This document shows, in pieces, positions 9,835 to 19,471 of a stretch of DNA of 29,101 nt. The notes below the pieces were generated by a model. That model was given only the letters and a program-made list of their open reading frames with translations, was not told where the DNA came from and did not search any database. Made by a program: the position numbers and the translations under genes. Source of the stretch: Paulinella micropora (Eukaryota; Cercozoa; Imbricatea; Euglyphida); assembly GCA_009731375.1 (NCBI GenBank), contig BJOX01000041.1, positions 968,213-997,313 of the forward strand, read 5' to 3'. Every line of letters starts with the position of its first letter. Position 1 is the stretch's first letter.

Positions 9835-9914
<80 letters not shown>

Positions 9915-9989
9915 GAAAAAGTAGAAGTAGAAGTAGAAGTAGAAGTAGAAGTAGAAGTAGCAGCGGTTAGCAGCAGCAGCAGCAGCAAC

Positions 9990-10038
<49 letters not shown>

Positions 10039-10235
10039 CTAGTAGTAGCAGTAATAGTAATTTTAGTAGTGTTTTGTTGTTGTTGTTGTTGTTGTTGTTG
10101 TCGTTGTTGTCGTTGTTGTTGCCATTGTTATTGCCGTTATTGCCGTTGTTGTTGTTCTTGTTGTTGTTGTTGTTGTTGTCGTCGTCGTCGTTGTTGTTGT
10201 TGTCGTTGTTGTTGTTGTGGTGGTGGTGTTGTTGT
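9832..10235. repeat. (ATT)n, (AGT)n, (AGAAGT)n, (CAG)n and (TGT)n tracts
   Basis: A chain of five simple repeats. The adjoining units differ by one base, consistent with expansion of mutated units. Confidence 0.95.
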
Positions 10236-10599
10236 TTCTACGATTTTTCACTGAACGACTTTAATAATGTGCGTGTTTTTAGCGCCGCCAACTTAATTAT
10301 TATATGAAATATTTCTTGGCACGGTTATTTATTTTATTTTGTTTCTAGTCTATATTCATAGATCATCAAGTCTTAGTTAAGAATTTGAATCGTTGCCATG
10401 TTTTGCAAGAGAGGCGAGTAGTATTAGCATTGAATTTCACTCACCCCCTTCCTACATTATTAGTAATAACACAGTTAAATCTTTTATCAATATTACCGGT
10501 ACTACTGAGTACTTGAAGTCTCATTATCACTTGAGGCATTTTTTAAGTCTTGCATCACTCACTATTTTATTAATACACTGCGCTGCAGCGTTAACGTAA
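10236..10599. other. Unique island in the element, no gene seen
   Basis: AT-rich sequence; only short open frames and nothing recognisable. Confidence 0.5.
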
Positions 10600-10929
10600 A
10601 ATTCACCCTAGCGTTGACGATCACCGCCGTGATAATCCTCCATCGTGAACGGCCGCCGTGAACGCAAGTCTTATCGTGAACGGGATGCGTTCACGATTAT
10701 CGTCAGACGCGTCAGTGCGTGATCGTAATTCAAGCTTAAGATTAAACCTCACACGCCATCGTGAACGTACGTTTCACTATCGTGAACGATGATCGTTCAC
10801 GCGGACAGTTTCACGTATGCGTGAACGTAGCCCGCCATCGTGAACGTACGTTTATCGTGAACAATGATCGTTCACGCGGACAGTTTCACGTATGCGTGAA
10901 CGTAGCTCAAGCTAAGAATTAAACCTCAC
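10600..10929 (-). repeat. Right inverted-repeat zone, with an internal copy of the terminus
   Basis: Inverted counterpart of the left zone. At 10729-10752 there is a diverged copy of the outer terminus (ending AAGATTAAACCTCAC), so this end has two termini about 177 bp apart. Confidence 0.75.
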
Positions 10930-11047
10930 GTATCATCGTCATCCTCTCCAAGAATCTCCCTCATATCTTCCAAGCTTCGCTGTGCCTGCACTGGGCCAGA
11001 GCCGGCTGGCTGCGATGCGCTGGGTGCAGGTGGAGGTGGCGGCGCGT
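10930..11047 (-). CDS. Gene A, Pro-rich/acidic exon, 5' half of the split exon
   Basis: It starts after acceptor CTCCATAG with two bases completing the codon left by the exon ending at 12419. It encodes APPPPPAPSASQPAGSGPVQ, then AQRSLEDMREILGEDDDD, and stops at the right end of the 4,950-bp element. The Pro/Ala/Ser stretch looks like a flexible linker before an acidic segment. Confidence 0.6.
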
Positions 11048-11087
11048 CTATGGAGTAGAAAGTGGAGTAAATTACTACTTCGTATGT

Positions 11088-11206
11088 AGTGATGAGAACT
11101 TATAATGTAGTGATGTGCACTTACTATGTAGTGATGGGCACTTACTATGTAGTGATGTGCACTTACTATGTAGTGATGGGCACTTACTATGTAGTGATGG
11201 GCACTC
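11088..11206 (-). repeat. 21-bp tandem array (array 6), intronic
   Basis: Five to six units of the GTAAGTGCCCATCACTAC subtype (minus strand) lie at the 3' end of the gene A intron between 12419 and 11047. Confidence 0.9.
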
Positions 11207-11213
11207 TACCTAC

Positions 11214-11246
<33 letters not shown>

Positions 11247-11263
11247 GGAGGCTATCTACCTAC

Positions 11264-11308
<45 letters not shown>

Positions 11309-11309
11309 G
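11207..11309. repeat. (CTAT)n microsatellite
   Basis: CTAT repeats interrupted once by CGGAGGCTATC. Confidence 0.95.
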
Positions 11310-11354
11310 GCGCTCTTTTGTGGTTGCTCTGCTCTGGAAAGCGCAAAAAAGCAC

Positions 11355-12137
11355 GAACCAGTAACGACCGTATGGGTCAGATGAAGAATCGTAGCAAGAG
11401 ATTTTTGTAATTTCTTGCCAGAGCCCTTCCTCAAATGAACAACAAGTCTCACCAGAGACTTTGAAATTCTCACTAGCATTGACATCCAAACACACTAATC
11501 GGAAGTGTGCTGAAGTGCATTGGTGTTCTCTTTAGAAACATGTCGGTCTAATTTGACAAACAGGAGACCGAAGACGACCAGCATTGTTACAGACACAGTA
11601 ATCGGAAGTGTGCTGAAGTGCATTGGTGTTCTCTTCGGAAACATGTCTGTCTAATTTGAGAAACAAGAGACCGAAGACTACCAGCAAGAGTTTGAGTTGG
11701 TGCTCTTCTTCCTTCAAAACACAAGTTTTAAAGGAAGGAGCAAGAACTAGTACCGACCGTAGGGGTCAGATGAAGAATCGGAGCAAGAAATTTTATCGCG
11801 GAAGAAATTTGTAATTTCTTGCCACAATCCTCCCTCAAATGAACAACAAGTCTCACCATTTACATCCAAACACAGTAATCGGAAGTGTGCTGAAGTGCAT
11901 TGGTGTTGTCTTCGGAAACATGTCTGTCTAATTTGACAAACAGGCGACCGAAGACGACCAGCAACAGACACAGTTAATCGGAAGTGTGCTGAAGTGCATT
12001 GGTGTTCTCTTCGGAAACATGTTTGTCTAATTTGACAAACAGGAGACCGAAGACGACCAGCAAGAGTTTGAGTTGGTGCTCTTCTTCCTTTACCTTGTTC
12101 ACAAGGCAGAAAAGCAAGAACTAGTAACGACCGTAGA
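11355..12137 (+). repeat. Two tandem units of about 390 bp with an inner repeat of about 100 bp
   Basis: Each large unit begins near a GTAACGACCGTA-like motif (11362, 11751) and contains two copies of an inner unit starting AATCGGAAGTGTGCTGAAG (about 11498, 11600, 11877 and 11975), giving a higher-order repeat. The open frames across it are repeat artefacts. It lies wholly within a gene A intron. Confidence 0.8.
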
Positions 12138-12151
12138 CAGCTATCTATCTA

Positions 12152-12418
12152 CCTAGTGATGGGCACTTACTATTTAGTGATGGGCACTTACTATTGCATA
12201 TGTAGTGATGGGCACTTACTATGTAGTGATGTGCACTTACTATGTAGTGATGGGCACTTACTATGTAGTGATGGGCACTTACTATGTAGTGATGGGCACT
12301 TACTATGTAGTGATGGGCACTTACTATGTAGTGATGGGCACTTACTATGTAGTGATGGGCACTTACTATGTAGTGAACCTTACTATCTAGTGTTGGGCAC
12401 TTACTATGTAGCACTTAC
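12152..12418 (-). repeat. 21-bp tandem array (array 7) starting at a splice donor
   Basis: About twelve units of the GTAAGTGCCCATCACTAC subtype. On the minus strand the first GTAAGTGC of the array is itself the 5' splice site of the exon ending at 12419 (ATGCAG|GTAAGTGC). Confidence 0.9.
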
Positions 12419-12849
12419 CTGCATATACCGGCAAGGTCTTGCGCAGTGCCAGAAACTCTTGCACCGCGGCGCTCTGCTGCCCTGGCCAGCTGAGATGAAA
12501 TAAAAACTTGCCATTAGTGTTAATCTCGTAGAGCGCTTGCTGCCGGCTAAACAGATCGAGAAATTTTTCACATTACTCCTCGTCCCTTCCCAGCGTCCTC
12601 AACCCCTCCATGTTGTAATTCATCGTCGCCCTGGCGTCGTATTCTTTGCAGCTGCTCTTTTGGTGCAAAAACTTTCGTGTCAAAAACAAGATTGGGACAG
12701 GCCATAAATTGTCCCACCCAACGAGCACGATCAATGGCGAAACTGCTAAGGCCGCCTGGGTGCTTCTGTGCCAGGAAGTAAATACCGACCGCGTTTTTAA
12801 CAGTGTCTTGCATATTTGGGTCTTGCTTCTGCAAGTAGGCTTGCACTTC
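12419..12849 (-). CDS. Gene A, large globular exon (with a frame change)
   Basis: From acceptor TATGTAG (12850) the frame is phase 0 and reads EVQAYLQKQDPNMQDTVKNA, then a globular stretch including AIDRARWVGQFMACPNLVFD. Near 12650 the coding look moves by one frame (KEYDARATMNYNMEGLRTLG) and, after a TAA at 12573-12575, goes on as LFSRQQALYEINTNGKF to VQEFLALRKTLPVYA and the donor at 12418. The TAA could be removed by a 30-nt intron (GTAATG...TTTAG), or reflect decay. Family not recognised. Confidence 0.5.
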
Positions 12850-12884
12850 CTACATACATAAACACAAAGACACACACACACATT

Positions 12885-13199
12885 TTAAATATCTATATCT
12901 ATATCTACCTATCTATCTATCTACCTATCTACCCATCTATCCATCTATCTATCTCCCTATCTACTAAGTGAATATGGCCACTAACTATTTAGTGATGTGC
13001 ACTAAATATAACACGTAGTGCTGGTCACTAACTATAGTGACGATCACTACAAAATAAAACACAGTGACCATTACTAACAATTTAGTGCGCATCACTTACT
13101 ATGTCATGTAATACTGAAATGACTACATGTTTAGTGATGAGAACTATGTAGTGATGGGCACTAACTAGTTATACGTAGTCAGTCTATCTATCTATCTAA

Positions 13200-13235
<36 letters not shown>

Positions 13236-13345
13236 ATATATATATATCTACCTATCTATCTATCTATCTATCTATCTACCTATCTATCTATGTATCTATC
13301 TATCTATCTATCTATCTATGTACCTATCTACCTATCTACGTATGT
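12885..13345. repeat. (CTAT)n tracts and a 133-bp repeat copy inside an intron
   Basis: CTAT tracts at 12890-12965 and 13180-13340 surround a repeat (12985-13117) that recurs at 13577-13711. All lie in the gene A intron between 13348 and 12849. Confidence 0.85.
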
Positions 13346-13347
13346 AC

Positions 13348-13428
13348 TGCGGACTCTAAGAAGGCAGCGCATTCTGCATCAGCGTCTCTCGATGCGTCGA
13401 AAGCACCTGTCTCAGACTTCAGGGCGTC
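13348..13428 (-). CDS. Gene A, 27-codon exon (FDASRDADAECAAFLESA)
   Basis: An 81-nt phase-0 exon between acceptor GGGACAAG and donor TCCGCA|GTACAT. It encodes DALKSETGAF then DASRDADAECAAFLESA. Both neighbouring exon ends are phase 0. Confidence 0.5.
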
Positions 13429-13439
13429 CTTGTCCCTAA

Positions 13440-13512
13440 GTGTTTTGTATGTATGTATGTATGTAGATTGTACAAATGTATGTATGTATGTATGCATGCA
13501 TGAATATGGTAA
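13440..13512. repeat. (ATGT)n microsatellite
   Basis: Two short ATGT tracts with a 12-bp interruption. Confidence 0.9.
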
Positions 13513-13576
13513 AATTGTATCTTTTTTATGTAAAATTGTAACTACGACTACATATATAGTAAGTGATGGGCACTAA

Positions 13577-13711
13577 CTATGTAGTGATGGACACTAAATA
13601 TATTAGACTTAGTGCTGGTCATTAACCATAGTGACGATCACTACAAAATAAAACACAGTGATCATCACTAAAACCTTAGTGCGCATCACTTACTATGTCA
13701 TGTAATACTGA
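13577..13711 (+). repeat. Second copy of the 12985-13117 repeat
   Basis: Both copies share blocks such as AGTGACGATCACTACAAAAT and TAGTGCGCATCACTTACTAT, with scattered substitutions. They contain several AGTGAT/ATCACT palindromic motifs akin to those of the CACTA-like arrays. Confidence 0.75.
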
Positions 13712-13741
13712 TCGACCTTAATTACTGGCGTCGACCTTTAC

Positions 13742-13791
13742 TTCTGTAGGATCCTGAGTTTGCTGGGAACGCGTGCGCCTGGCGGGAGAAT
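13742..13791 (-). CDS. Gene A, mini-exon 5 (PARRTRSQQTQDPTE)
   Basis: A 50-nt exon after a (CT)n tract ending CTCAG. It enters in phase 1 and leaves in phase 0 at GAA|GTAAAG. The text SPARRTRSQQTQDPTE is a diverged version of the three repeated mini-exons upstream. Confidence 0.5.
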
Positions 13792-13883
<92 letters not shown>

Positions 13884-13893
13884 NNNNNNNNNN
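13884..13893. other. 10-N gap in (AG)n
   Basis: Placeholder gap inside a dinucleotide tract. Confidence 1.
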
Positions 13894-13970
13894 AGAGAGA
13901 GAGAGAGATTAATATTTGTAAAAATTGTTCTTTCAATAAAAAAAAACGAAGAACAAGAGAGACTCGAGAC

Positions 13971-14003
13971 CTGCAGCCGTTTGGGAGCGCGTGGACTTGG
14001 AGA
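13971..14003 (-). CDS. Gene A, mini-exon 4 (SKSTRSQTAA)
   Basis: A 33-nt exon of the duplicated set, encoding VSKSTRSQTAA, phase 1 at both ends. It lacks the SA-Q segment of its siblings. The acceptor is placed at CACAGAG by phase and is uncertain. Confidence 0.4.
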
Positions 14004-14018
14004 CTCTGTGCTTGTCTC

Positions 14019-14069
<51 letters not shown>

Positions 14070-14130
14070 ATATTTGTAAAAATTGATCTCTCAGTAAAAA
14101 CAACGAAGAAGAACAAGAGAGACTCGAGAC

Positions 14131-14181
14131 CTGCAGCCGTTTGAGCGCTAACTTGGGAGCGCGTGGACTTGGAGGGAGAAT
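14131..14181 (-). CDS. Gene A, mini-exon 3 (SPSKSTRSQVSAQTAA)
   Basis: A 51-nt exon after (CT)n-CAG, phase 1 at both ends, ending GCTGCAG|GTCTCG. Phase-symmetric exons can be duplicated without frame damage. Confidence 0.5.
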
Positions 14182-14279
<98 letters not shown>

Positions 14280-14289
14280 NNNNNNNNNN
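14280..14289. other. 10-N gap in (AG)n
   Basis: Placeholder gap inside a dinucleotide tract. Confidence 1.
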
Positions 14290-14356
14290 GAGATTAATAT
14301 TAGTAAAAATTTTTCTCTCAGTAAAAAAACGAAGAAGAACAAGAGAGACTCGAGAC

Positions 14357-14410
14357 CTGCAGCAGTTTGAGCGCTAGCTTGGGAGCGCGTGGACTTGGAG
14401 GGAGTCTGGC
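14357..14410 (-). CDS. Gene A, mini-exon 2 (QTPSKSTRSQASAQTAA)
   Basis: A 54-nt copy of the duplicated exon, phase 1 at both ends if the acceptor is ACAAG just downstream of (CT)n. The encoded text is nearly the same as mini-exon 3. Confidence 0.45.
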
Positions 14411-14418
14411 CTTGTCTC

Positions 14419-14480
<62 letters not shown>

Positions 14481-14624
14481 GAGGGAGAGAGCGAGAGAGA
14501 GAGAAAGAGAGAGCGAGAGAGAGAGAAAGAGAGAGAGAGAGCGAGAAAGAGAGAGAGAGAGATTTGCAAAAATTAAATTGATATCTCAATAAAAACGAAG
14601 AAGAACAAGAGAGACTCGAGAAAC

Positions 14625-14697
14625 CTGCAGCCGTTGGATTGGACGTGTCGCCAACGTCCTCATCCTTGCCCCGCTTTGCTGCTTTTTTTTTGGGCTG
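14625..14697 (-). CDS. Gene A, Lys-rich exon (first one found)
   Basis: A 73-nt exon from acceptor TTTATGTAG to donor GCTGCAG|GTTTCT. It encodes QPKKKAAKRGKDED then VGDTSNPTAA, and its last base leaves phase 1 for the mini-exons. The basic, nuclear-localisation-like composition fits the rest of gene A. No earlier exon could be placed, so the gene's start is missing or lies upstream of 14700. Confidence 0.5.
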
Positions 14698-14999
14698 CTA
14701 CATAAAGTGTGTAGAAATGGTGGTAGATTTTTTACGTTATGTGAACGTTACGTTGTGCTACAAGTGGTGGTAGTGATCTTGCAAGAGAAAGGAGGGTACC
14801 ATGTCGGCGCTCCGACTCTTTTTTTGAAATGAAACCCTTTTTTTTGCTCTTCCAAACATATGAGTTCAGGACTGTAATTAGTAATGCACCGACCTGACCA
14901 CTTTTTTCAAACAGACCGGATTTTTGAGGCCTAGGTGCATTTTATTCAGACCGGTACCGTCTCTGTCTCTCTCCATCTCTCTCTCTCTCTCTAGCTCTC
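14698..14999. other. No gene seen
   Basis: About 300 bp of unique sequence between the first recognised gene A exon and the microsatellite block. It could hide a promoter or first exon, but nothing supports one. Confidence 0.5.
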
Positions 15000-15251
15000 T
15001 CTCACACACACATGTATACGTTATACATACATACATACGTACGTATACATACACATGAACATACGTATACATACATGTACATACATACGTACATACATAC
15101 ACACACACACACATACATACACACAATACATACATACATACATATATGCATACAAACACACACACACACACACACATACATACATACATGCATACATACA
15201 CACACACATACACACACACACACATACAAACACACACACACACACATACAA

Positions 15252-15282
<31 letters not shown>

Positions 15283-15570
15283 CATACATACATACATACG
15301 TACATACATAACATACATACATACATACATACATACATACACACACATACATACATACATACATACGTATACATACATACATACGTATACATACATACAT
15401 ACATACATACATACATACATGCATACATGCATACACACATACAAACACACACACACACACACATACAAACACACACACACACACACACACGTATATATAT
15501 ATGTATATATGCATACATACATACATACATACATACATACAAACACACACACACACATACACACATACAC

Positions 15571-15627
<57 letters not shown>

Positions 15628-16263
15628 CAAACACACACACACACATATATATATTTATATATATACATACATACATACATACATACATACATACATACAC
15701 ATACACACACACACATACATACATACATACAGACATACGTATACATACGTACATACATACATACATACATACACACACATACATACATACATACATACAT
15801 ACGTACATACGTACATACATACATACATACATACATACACACACACACATATACATACATACACACATACACACATACTACGTACATACGTATGCATATA
15901 TACATACATACATACACATGCACACGTGCACATACATACGTACATACATACATATGCATACATACATTCATACATACATGCATACGTATACATACATATA
16001 TACATACATATATACATACATATACATACATACAAACATGCACGCACAAACGCAAACACATGCATACATACATGCATACATACACACACGCACACACACA
16101 CACACACATACATACATACATACATACATACACACATACATACATACATGCATACGTACATACATATATACATACATACATACATACATATACATACATA
16201 CAAACATGCACGCACAAACGCAAACACATACATACATACATACATACACACACACACATACAT

Positions 16264-16294
<31 letters not shown>

Positions 16295-16488
16295 TACATA
16301 CATACATACATACATACACACATACATATGCAGACATACATACACACACACACTCACACATACATACATACATACACACATACATTCAAACATACATACC
16401 TACATACATACATATGTATACACACATACGTACATACATACATATTCATACGCATACATACATACACAAACACACACACACACACACA
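15000..16488. repeat. 1.5-kb mosaic of (CATA)n and (CA)n
   Basis: Interleaved CATA, CGTA and CA runs. Long frames are open on both strands (Tyr-Ile-His-Thr or Cys-Val-Met repeats) only because of the repeat. Confidence 0.95.
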
Positions 16489-16496
16489 TCTATCTG

Positions 16497-16527
<31 letters not shown>

Positions 16528-16560
16528 ATCTTTGTATATCTATCTATCTATGTATCTTTC
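16489..16560. repeat. (CTAT)n microsatellite
   Basis: CTAT/CTTT tract ending at a TTTCTAG that may serve as the acceptor of the next exon. Confidence 0.9.
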
Positions 16561-16563
16561 TAG

Positions 16564-16651
16564 CCTCGGCGAACGATGCGGCGCATTCGTGGCGTCGAGG
16601 CTTGCAAGTGTGCTTCGTGCAAGGCAGAAAACAACTGGCATATTCGACGAG
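16564..16651 (+). CDS. CACTA-like transposase, Cys-rich N-terminal exon
   Basis: Between TTTCTAG and GAG|GTACAC the frame reads RGVEACKCASCKAENNWHIR, a C-x-C-x(2)-C pattern with a nearby His like a zinc-binding motif. The next exon continues with QFCLNRRKHVQKYG, and together they resemble the N-terminal zinc-finger region of EnSpm/CACTA-type transposases. The phase does not match the next exon (off by one). Confidence 0.4.
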
Positions 16652-16731
16652 GTACACTGTTGATAATAATAGTATGTATAATTGCTGGCTAGCAAGGATG
16701 GTTATGCTCTCGGACATACTGTTATTAATGT

Positions 16732-16838
16732 GTCTAAGTGACCATCACTACACTTTAAGTGACTATCACTAATTGGTGAGTGATCATCACTATTTATTAA
16801 GTATTGAGCACTGCATTTTCAATGATCATCACTATACA
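16732..16838 (+). repeat. CACTA-containing array (array 9) near the transposase 5' end
   Basis: Four to five AGTGAC/T-NN-TCACTA motifs lie in the first intron of the transposase. One reads CACTACACTTTAAG (16746-16759). Confidence 0.75.
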
Positions 16839-16857
16839 TACATCCCTCCCTACGCAG

Positions 16858-17493
16858 GCAATTCTGCTTGAACAGGCGCAAACATGTGCAAAAATATGGA
16901 TGGCATTTTCCCAGAGATCGATCGCGAGTAGATCGATCGCGAGTCAGACACTCTGCCTCCTCCGAGTCAGACACTGTACCTGTAGCACTACCCCCGCGGG
17001 AAGCTCTGCCATTATCTGAATCACAGGATGAAGATGGAGTCGGACACCTTGCAGCTGGTCACAGCGACTCTATAGGACCTCCCGTGGAACCTCTGGAGTT
17101 ACCTGATCCAGGCAATCAACCCCTGGAGTTACCTGATTTGGGCCCGGACGATGAGGATGCTGATCTTTATCCAGCGTCCAGCGAGGATGAAGAGGTGCAA
17201 GGCTTGGGTCCTGCACGCTTGGCGGGGGGACGGCAAGGTGTGCCTGCTGCGTTATCGTACGCAGAGCAGTTTGTGCAAGGGCCTGGTCCGGCTTACGCAA
17301 CAGCGACTGTGGCTCAAGTAGTCGCTGCCCTGTTGCAAATTCAACAGCGACACAATGGCAGTCACGAAATCATGGAAGCTGTGTACGCCGTGATAAGGGA
17401 CCTTGTTGTGCCAGATGCATCAGTAAGCAGTTGGCACAAAGTCAAGATGGCAGTTGCAGGCACAAGGGACCAAAGTACCATGATCCATCACAG
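16858..17493 (+). CDS. CACTA-like transposase, second exon
   Basis: It starts after acceptor CCCTACGCAG and ends ATCACAG|GTACTG. After the His/Arg-rich start it has an acidic Pro/Asp/Glu linker (LELPDLGPDDEDADLYPASS) and then a helical part (YAEQFVQGPGPAYATATVAQ). Short direct repeats (GATCGATCGCGAGT twice, GAGTCAGACACT twice) lie near 16917-16975. The exon joins in frame to 17764. Confidence 0.55.
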
Positions 17494-17504
17494 GTACTGT
17501 TAAG

Positions 17505-17770
17505 ATAAAATATCCAATATGTGTGATGAACCCAATGTGTGTGACGAATGTGAATGAATGGTAGGTGTTACGTCTAAGTGGCCATCACTAAACTCTAAGT
17601 GACCATCACTGAACCTAAGTGACCATCACTAGCCCCTAAGTGACCATCACTAAACGCATAGTGACCATCACTAACTGTTAAGTGACCATCACTACATACT
17701 AGGATGAAATATCCAATGTGTGTGATGAATCGAATATGTGTGATGAATGTGAATGAATGTTAGGTGTTAC
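17505..17770 (+). repeat. Array 10 flanked by 67-bp direct repeats, within a transposase intron
   Basis: 17505-17571 and 17703-17770 are near-identical copies of the intron 3' half including the acceptor TAG and seven exon bases (GTGTTAC). Between them sit six array units ending CACTACATACTAG. The ancestral intron would have been about 71 nt. Confidence 0.8.
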
Positions 17771-18518
17771 TTGGAGTGCTTGATTACTCCTGCTGCAGAC
17801 AAGGCATCCGATTGCTCTAACGGACACCCCTTGCGAGGGGGAACGGGTTTTTGTGGCGGGCATTGGCACGCAACTGGATGCAAGTATGGTGAACAAGACT
17901 TAGAAGCAGCTTCAAGCAAGCAGGCAGGTCCACGATGCGCGAGCTGCCGCTGCACCAGGATTTATGTGCGGCATCCGCTGTTCACCCCGCTACAAGCTGA
18001 AAATGCAGCAAGCAGCGAGCTCTGCGGCGGGTGCACAGCAAGAGATCTGCGTCATACCAGTTTTGTTGGGATCTGATGGCACGCCTGTGGTTTCTACACA
18101 GTACAGTGCCCCCCACAGTGTCTGGGTAAACACCATCAAGAATATTGCCTTCTCTACATTAGGCGAGCTGTGGATGGGAGGCATAGTGGGAGGTCCGTAT
18201 ATCCCCCTAAGCCTGAAAACAGCCTTTTCGTCTCTGGTCCTTCAGCTGCGCCATGCATATGCGCCGCCTATGGTGCGTGACCGGGAAGGATCCGAGAAGA
18301 CATGCAGAGTCCTATGCTTAGGAGTGATGGAGGACGGCCAAGGTCAAAAGCACGTCGCCGGTACTAATCAGAGCGGCAAGTACGCATGTCGCTGCTGCTT
18401 CACAGAGTTTGTCACAATCGGGAGCACTCATACTATCACTCCGGACTTTCGAGCCTTTCTCCCAGTCGCCCTGTGCCACGGCTCCACCCCGAAACAAGAC
18501 AGCTGCGTGGCATGCTGA
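17764..18518 (+). CDS. CACTA-like transposase, third segment (Tnp2-like core), frame-broken
   Basis: The frame starts CYLECLITPAADKASDCSNG, in phase with the exon ending at 17493, and carries Cys-rich text (GPRCASCRCTRIYVRHPLF). Near 18000-18050 the coding frame changes and continues EICVIPVLLGSDGTPVVSTQ, then TIKNIAFSTLGELWMGGIVG and SGKYACRCCFTEF. This order resembles the central Tnp2 domain of CACTA transposases (a DG/sDGTxV block, an NI block, then G..ACRxC). The break may be decay or an assembly error. Confidence 0.55.
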
Positions 18519-19170
18519 TCGAGCGTCGGACGTGCGACGACATAACCAAGGTCTGAGTCCGTTCCAAAAGCCGCACCATTGTCAAGGTATCAAGTATGAT
18601 AATGCATGCCAAGGCATCCCTGCCTTCGATTCTGCGCTGGATATGATGGTTGATGGACTACACATTCACCAAAACGCCGTTGCGCATATTGTTGCAAGGA
18701 CGTCGGATGACTCTGAAGGAAAGAAACATCCCAAACACAAGCCCCTGCCAGGTCAGCCAAGACCTGTACGCAGAGAGCATGATGACACGACCGCCCAATA
18801 CGAGGCTCGATGCATAAGAGAAGAAGCTCTATTTGCTGCACGCGCAGCTGAATTGACCAAGATCAACAAGCAGTACTCGAACATGGCCTTGGGAATGTCT
18901 ATCAGGAAGGAAATCGACATACGGTACATGGCAGTCCGGGCACTGCGAGGGCAGCGTGGGACGGGGTCACCGTACGGAACATTTGGCAATGCCAAGGTAG
19001 CGGACGCTTCGTTTTTTATTCGTTTTTGCGGCCCTTGGATTTATGATGGTCTGGGCATCAAGCAAGGAGTACTCAAGTGTTTAGCGCGTCTTTTTCGTGT
19101 TCTGCGCGTAACTAAAGTGCGCAAAATCCCTAGCGACCCAGTGGCATTGAACAACCTAGGCACGTTACAG
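18480..19170 (+). CDS. CACTA-like transposase, fourth segment (MVDGLHIHQN)
   Basis: A second frame change near 18480-18530 brings in HADRASDVRRHNQGLSPFQK and SALDMMVDGLHIHQNAVAHI. The DGLHIHQN block matches the D-x-MH...N catalytic neighbourhood of Tnp2-type transposases. The segment ends at ACAG|GTACTT, a donor close to that of the second exon. Confidence 0.55.
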
Positions 19171-19182
19171 GTACTTTTGCAA

Positions 19183-19234
<52 letters not shown>

Positions 19235-19380
19235 AACCGTAGTGATGATCACTACCTTGTTAGTGCTGGGAACTAGCCTTTTAGTGATGGGCACTAGACC
19301 CATAGTGATGAGCACTAGCATCTTAGTGATGATCACAATAGTGGTCGTCATCATAAGGTATATTGTCTAGTCACTACATC
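19183..19380 (+). repeat. Poly-A tract and array 11 inside a transposase intron
   Basis: About 49 A residues are followed by five AGTGATGATCACT-type units. An intronic A tract just after a splice donor could be the tail of an antisense retroposed remnant or simple slippage. Confidence 0.7.
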
Positions 19381-19471
19381 TTGACAATACTAATAATGAT
19401 CATGGTATGCAAGATTTACATTGAATTGACGTAATGTATGAAGGTGAACATATCCTTGTAGATAGTGAAGA

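Larger units (their letters stand above)
13792..14624 (-). repeat. Tandemly duplicated exon-intron unit with (AG)n
   Basis: Four units each hold, on the minus strand, a short exon ending GCTGCAG, an intron starting GTCTCGAG (GTTTCTCG in the first), an AT-rich part with AATATTAAT, and a (CT)n tract ending in AG. The (CT)n supplies the polypyrimidine tract for the next exon. Unit length varies mainly with the (CT)n. Gaps of 10 N lie in two of the tracts. Confidence 0.8.

Noticed and set aside
15021-16663. Very long open frames (up to about 500 codons) in the CATA/CA block
   Set aside because: Stop-free in several frames on both strands due to repeat composition; the content is pure repeat.
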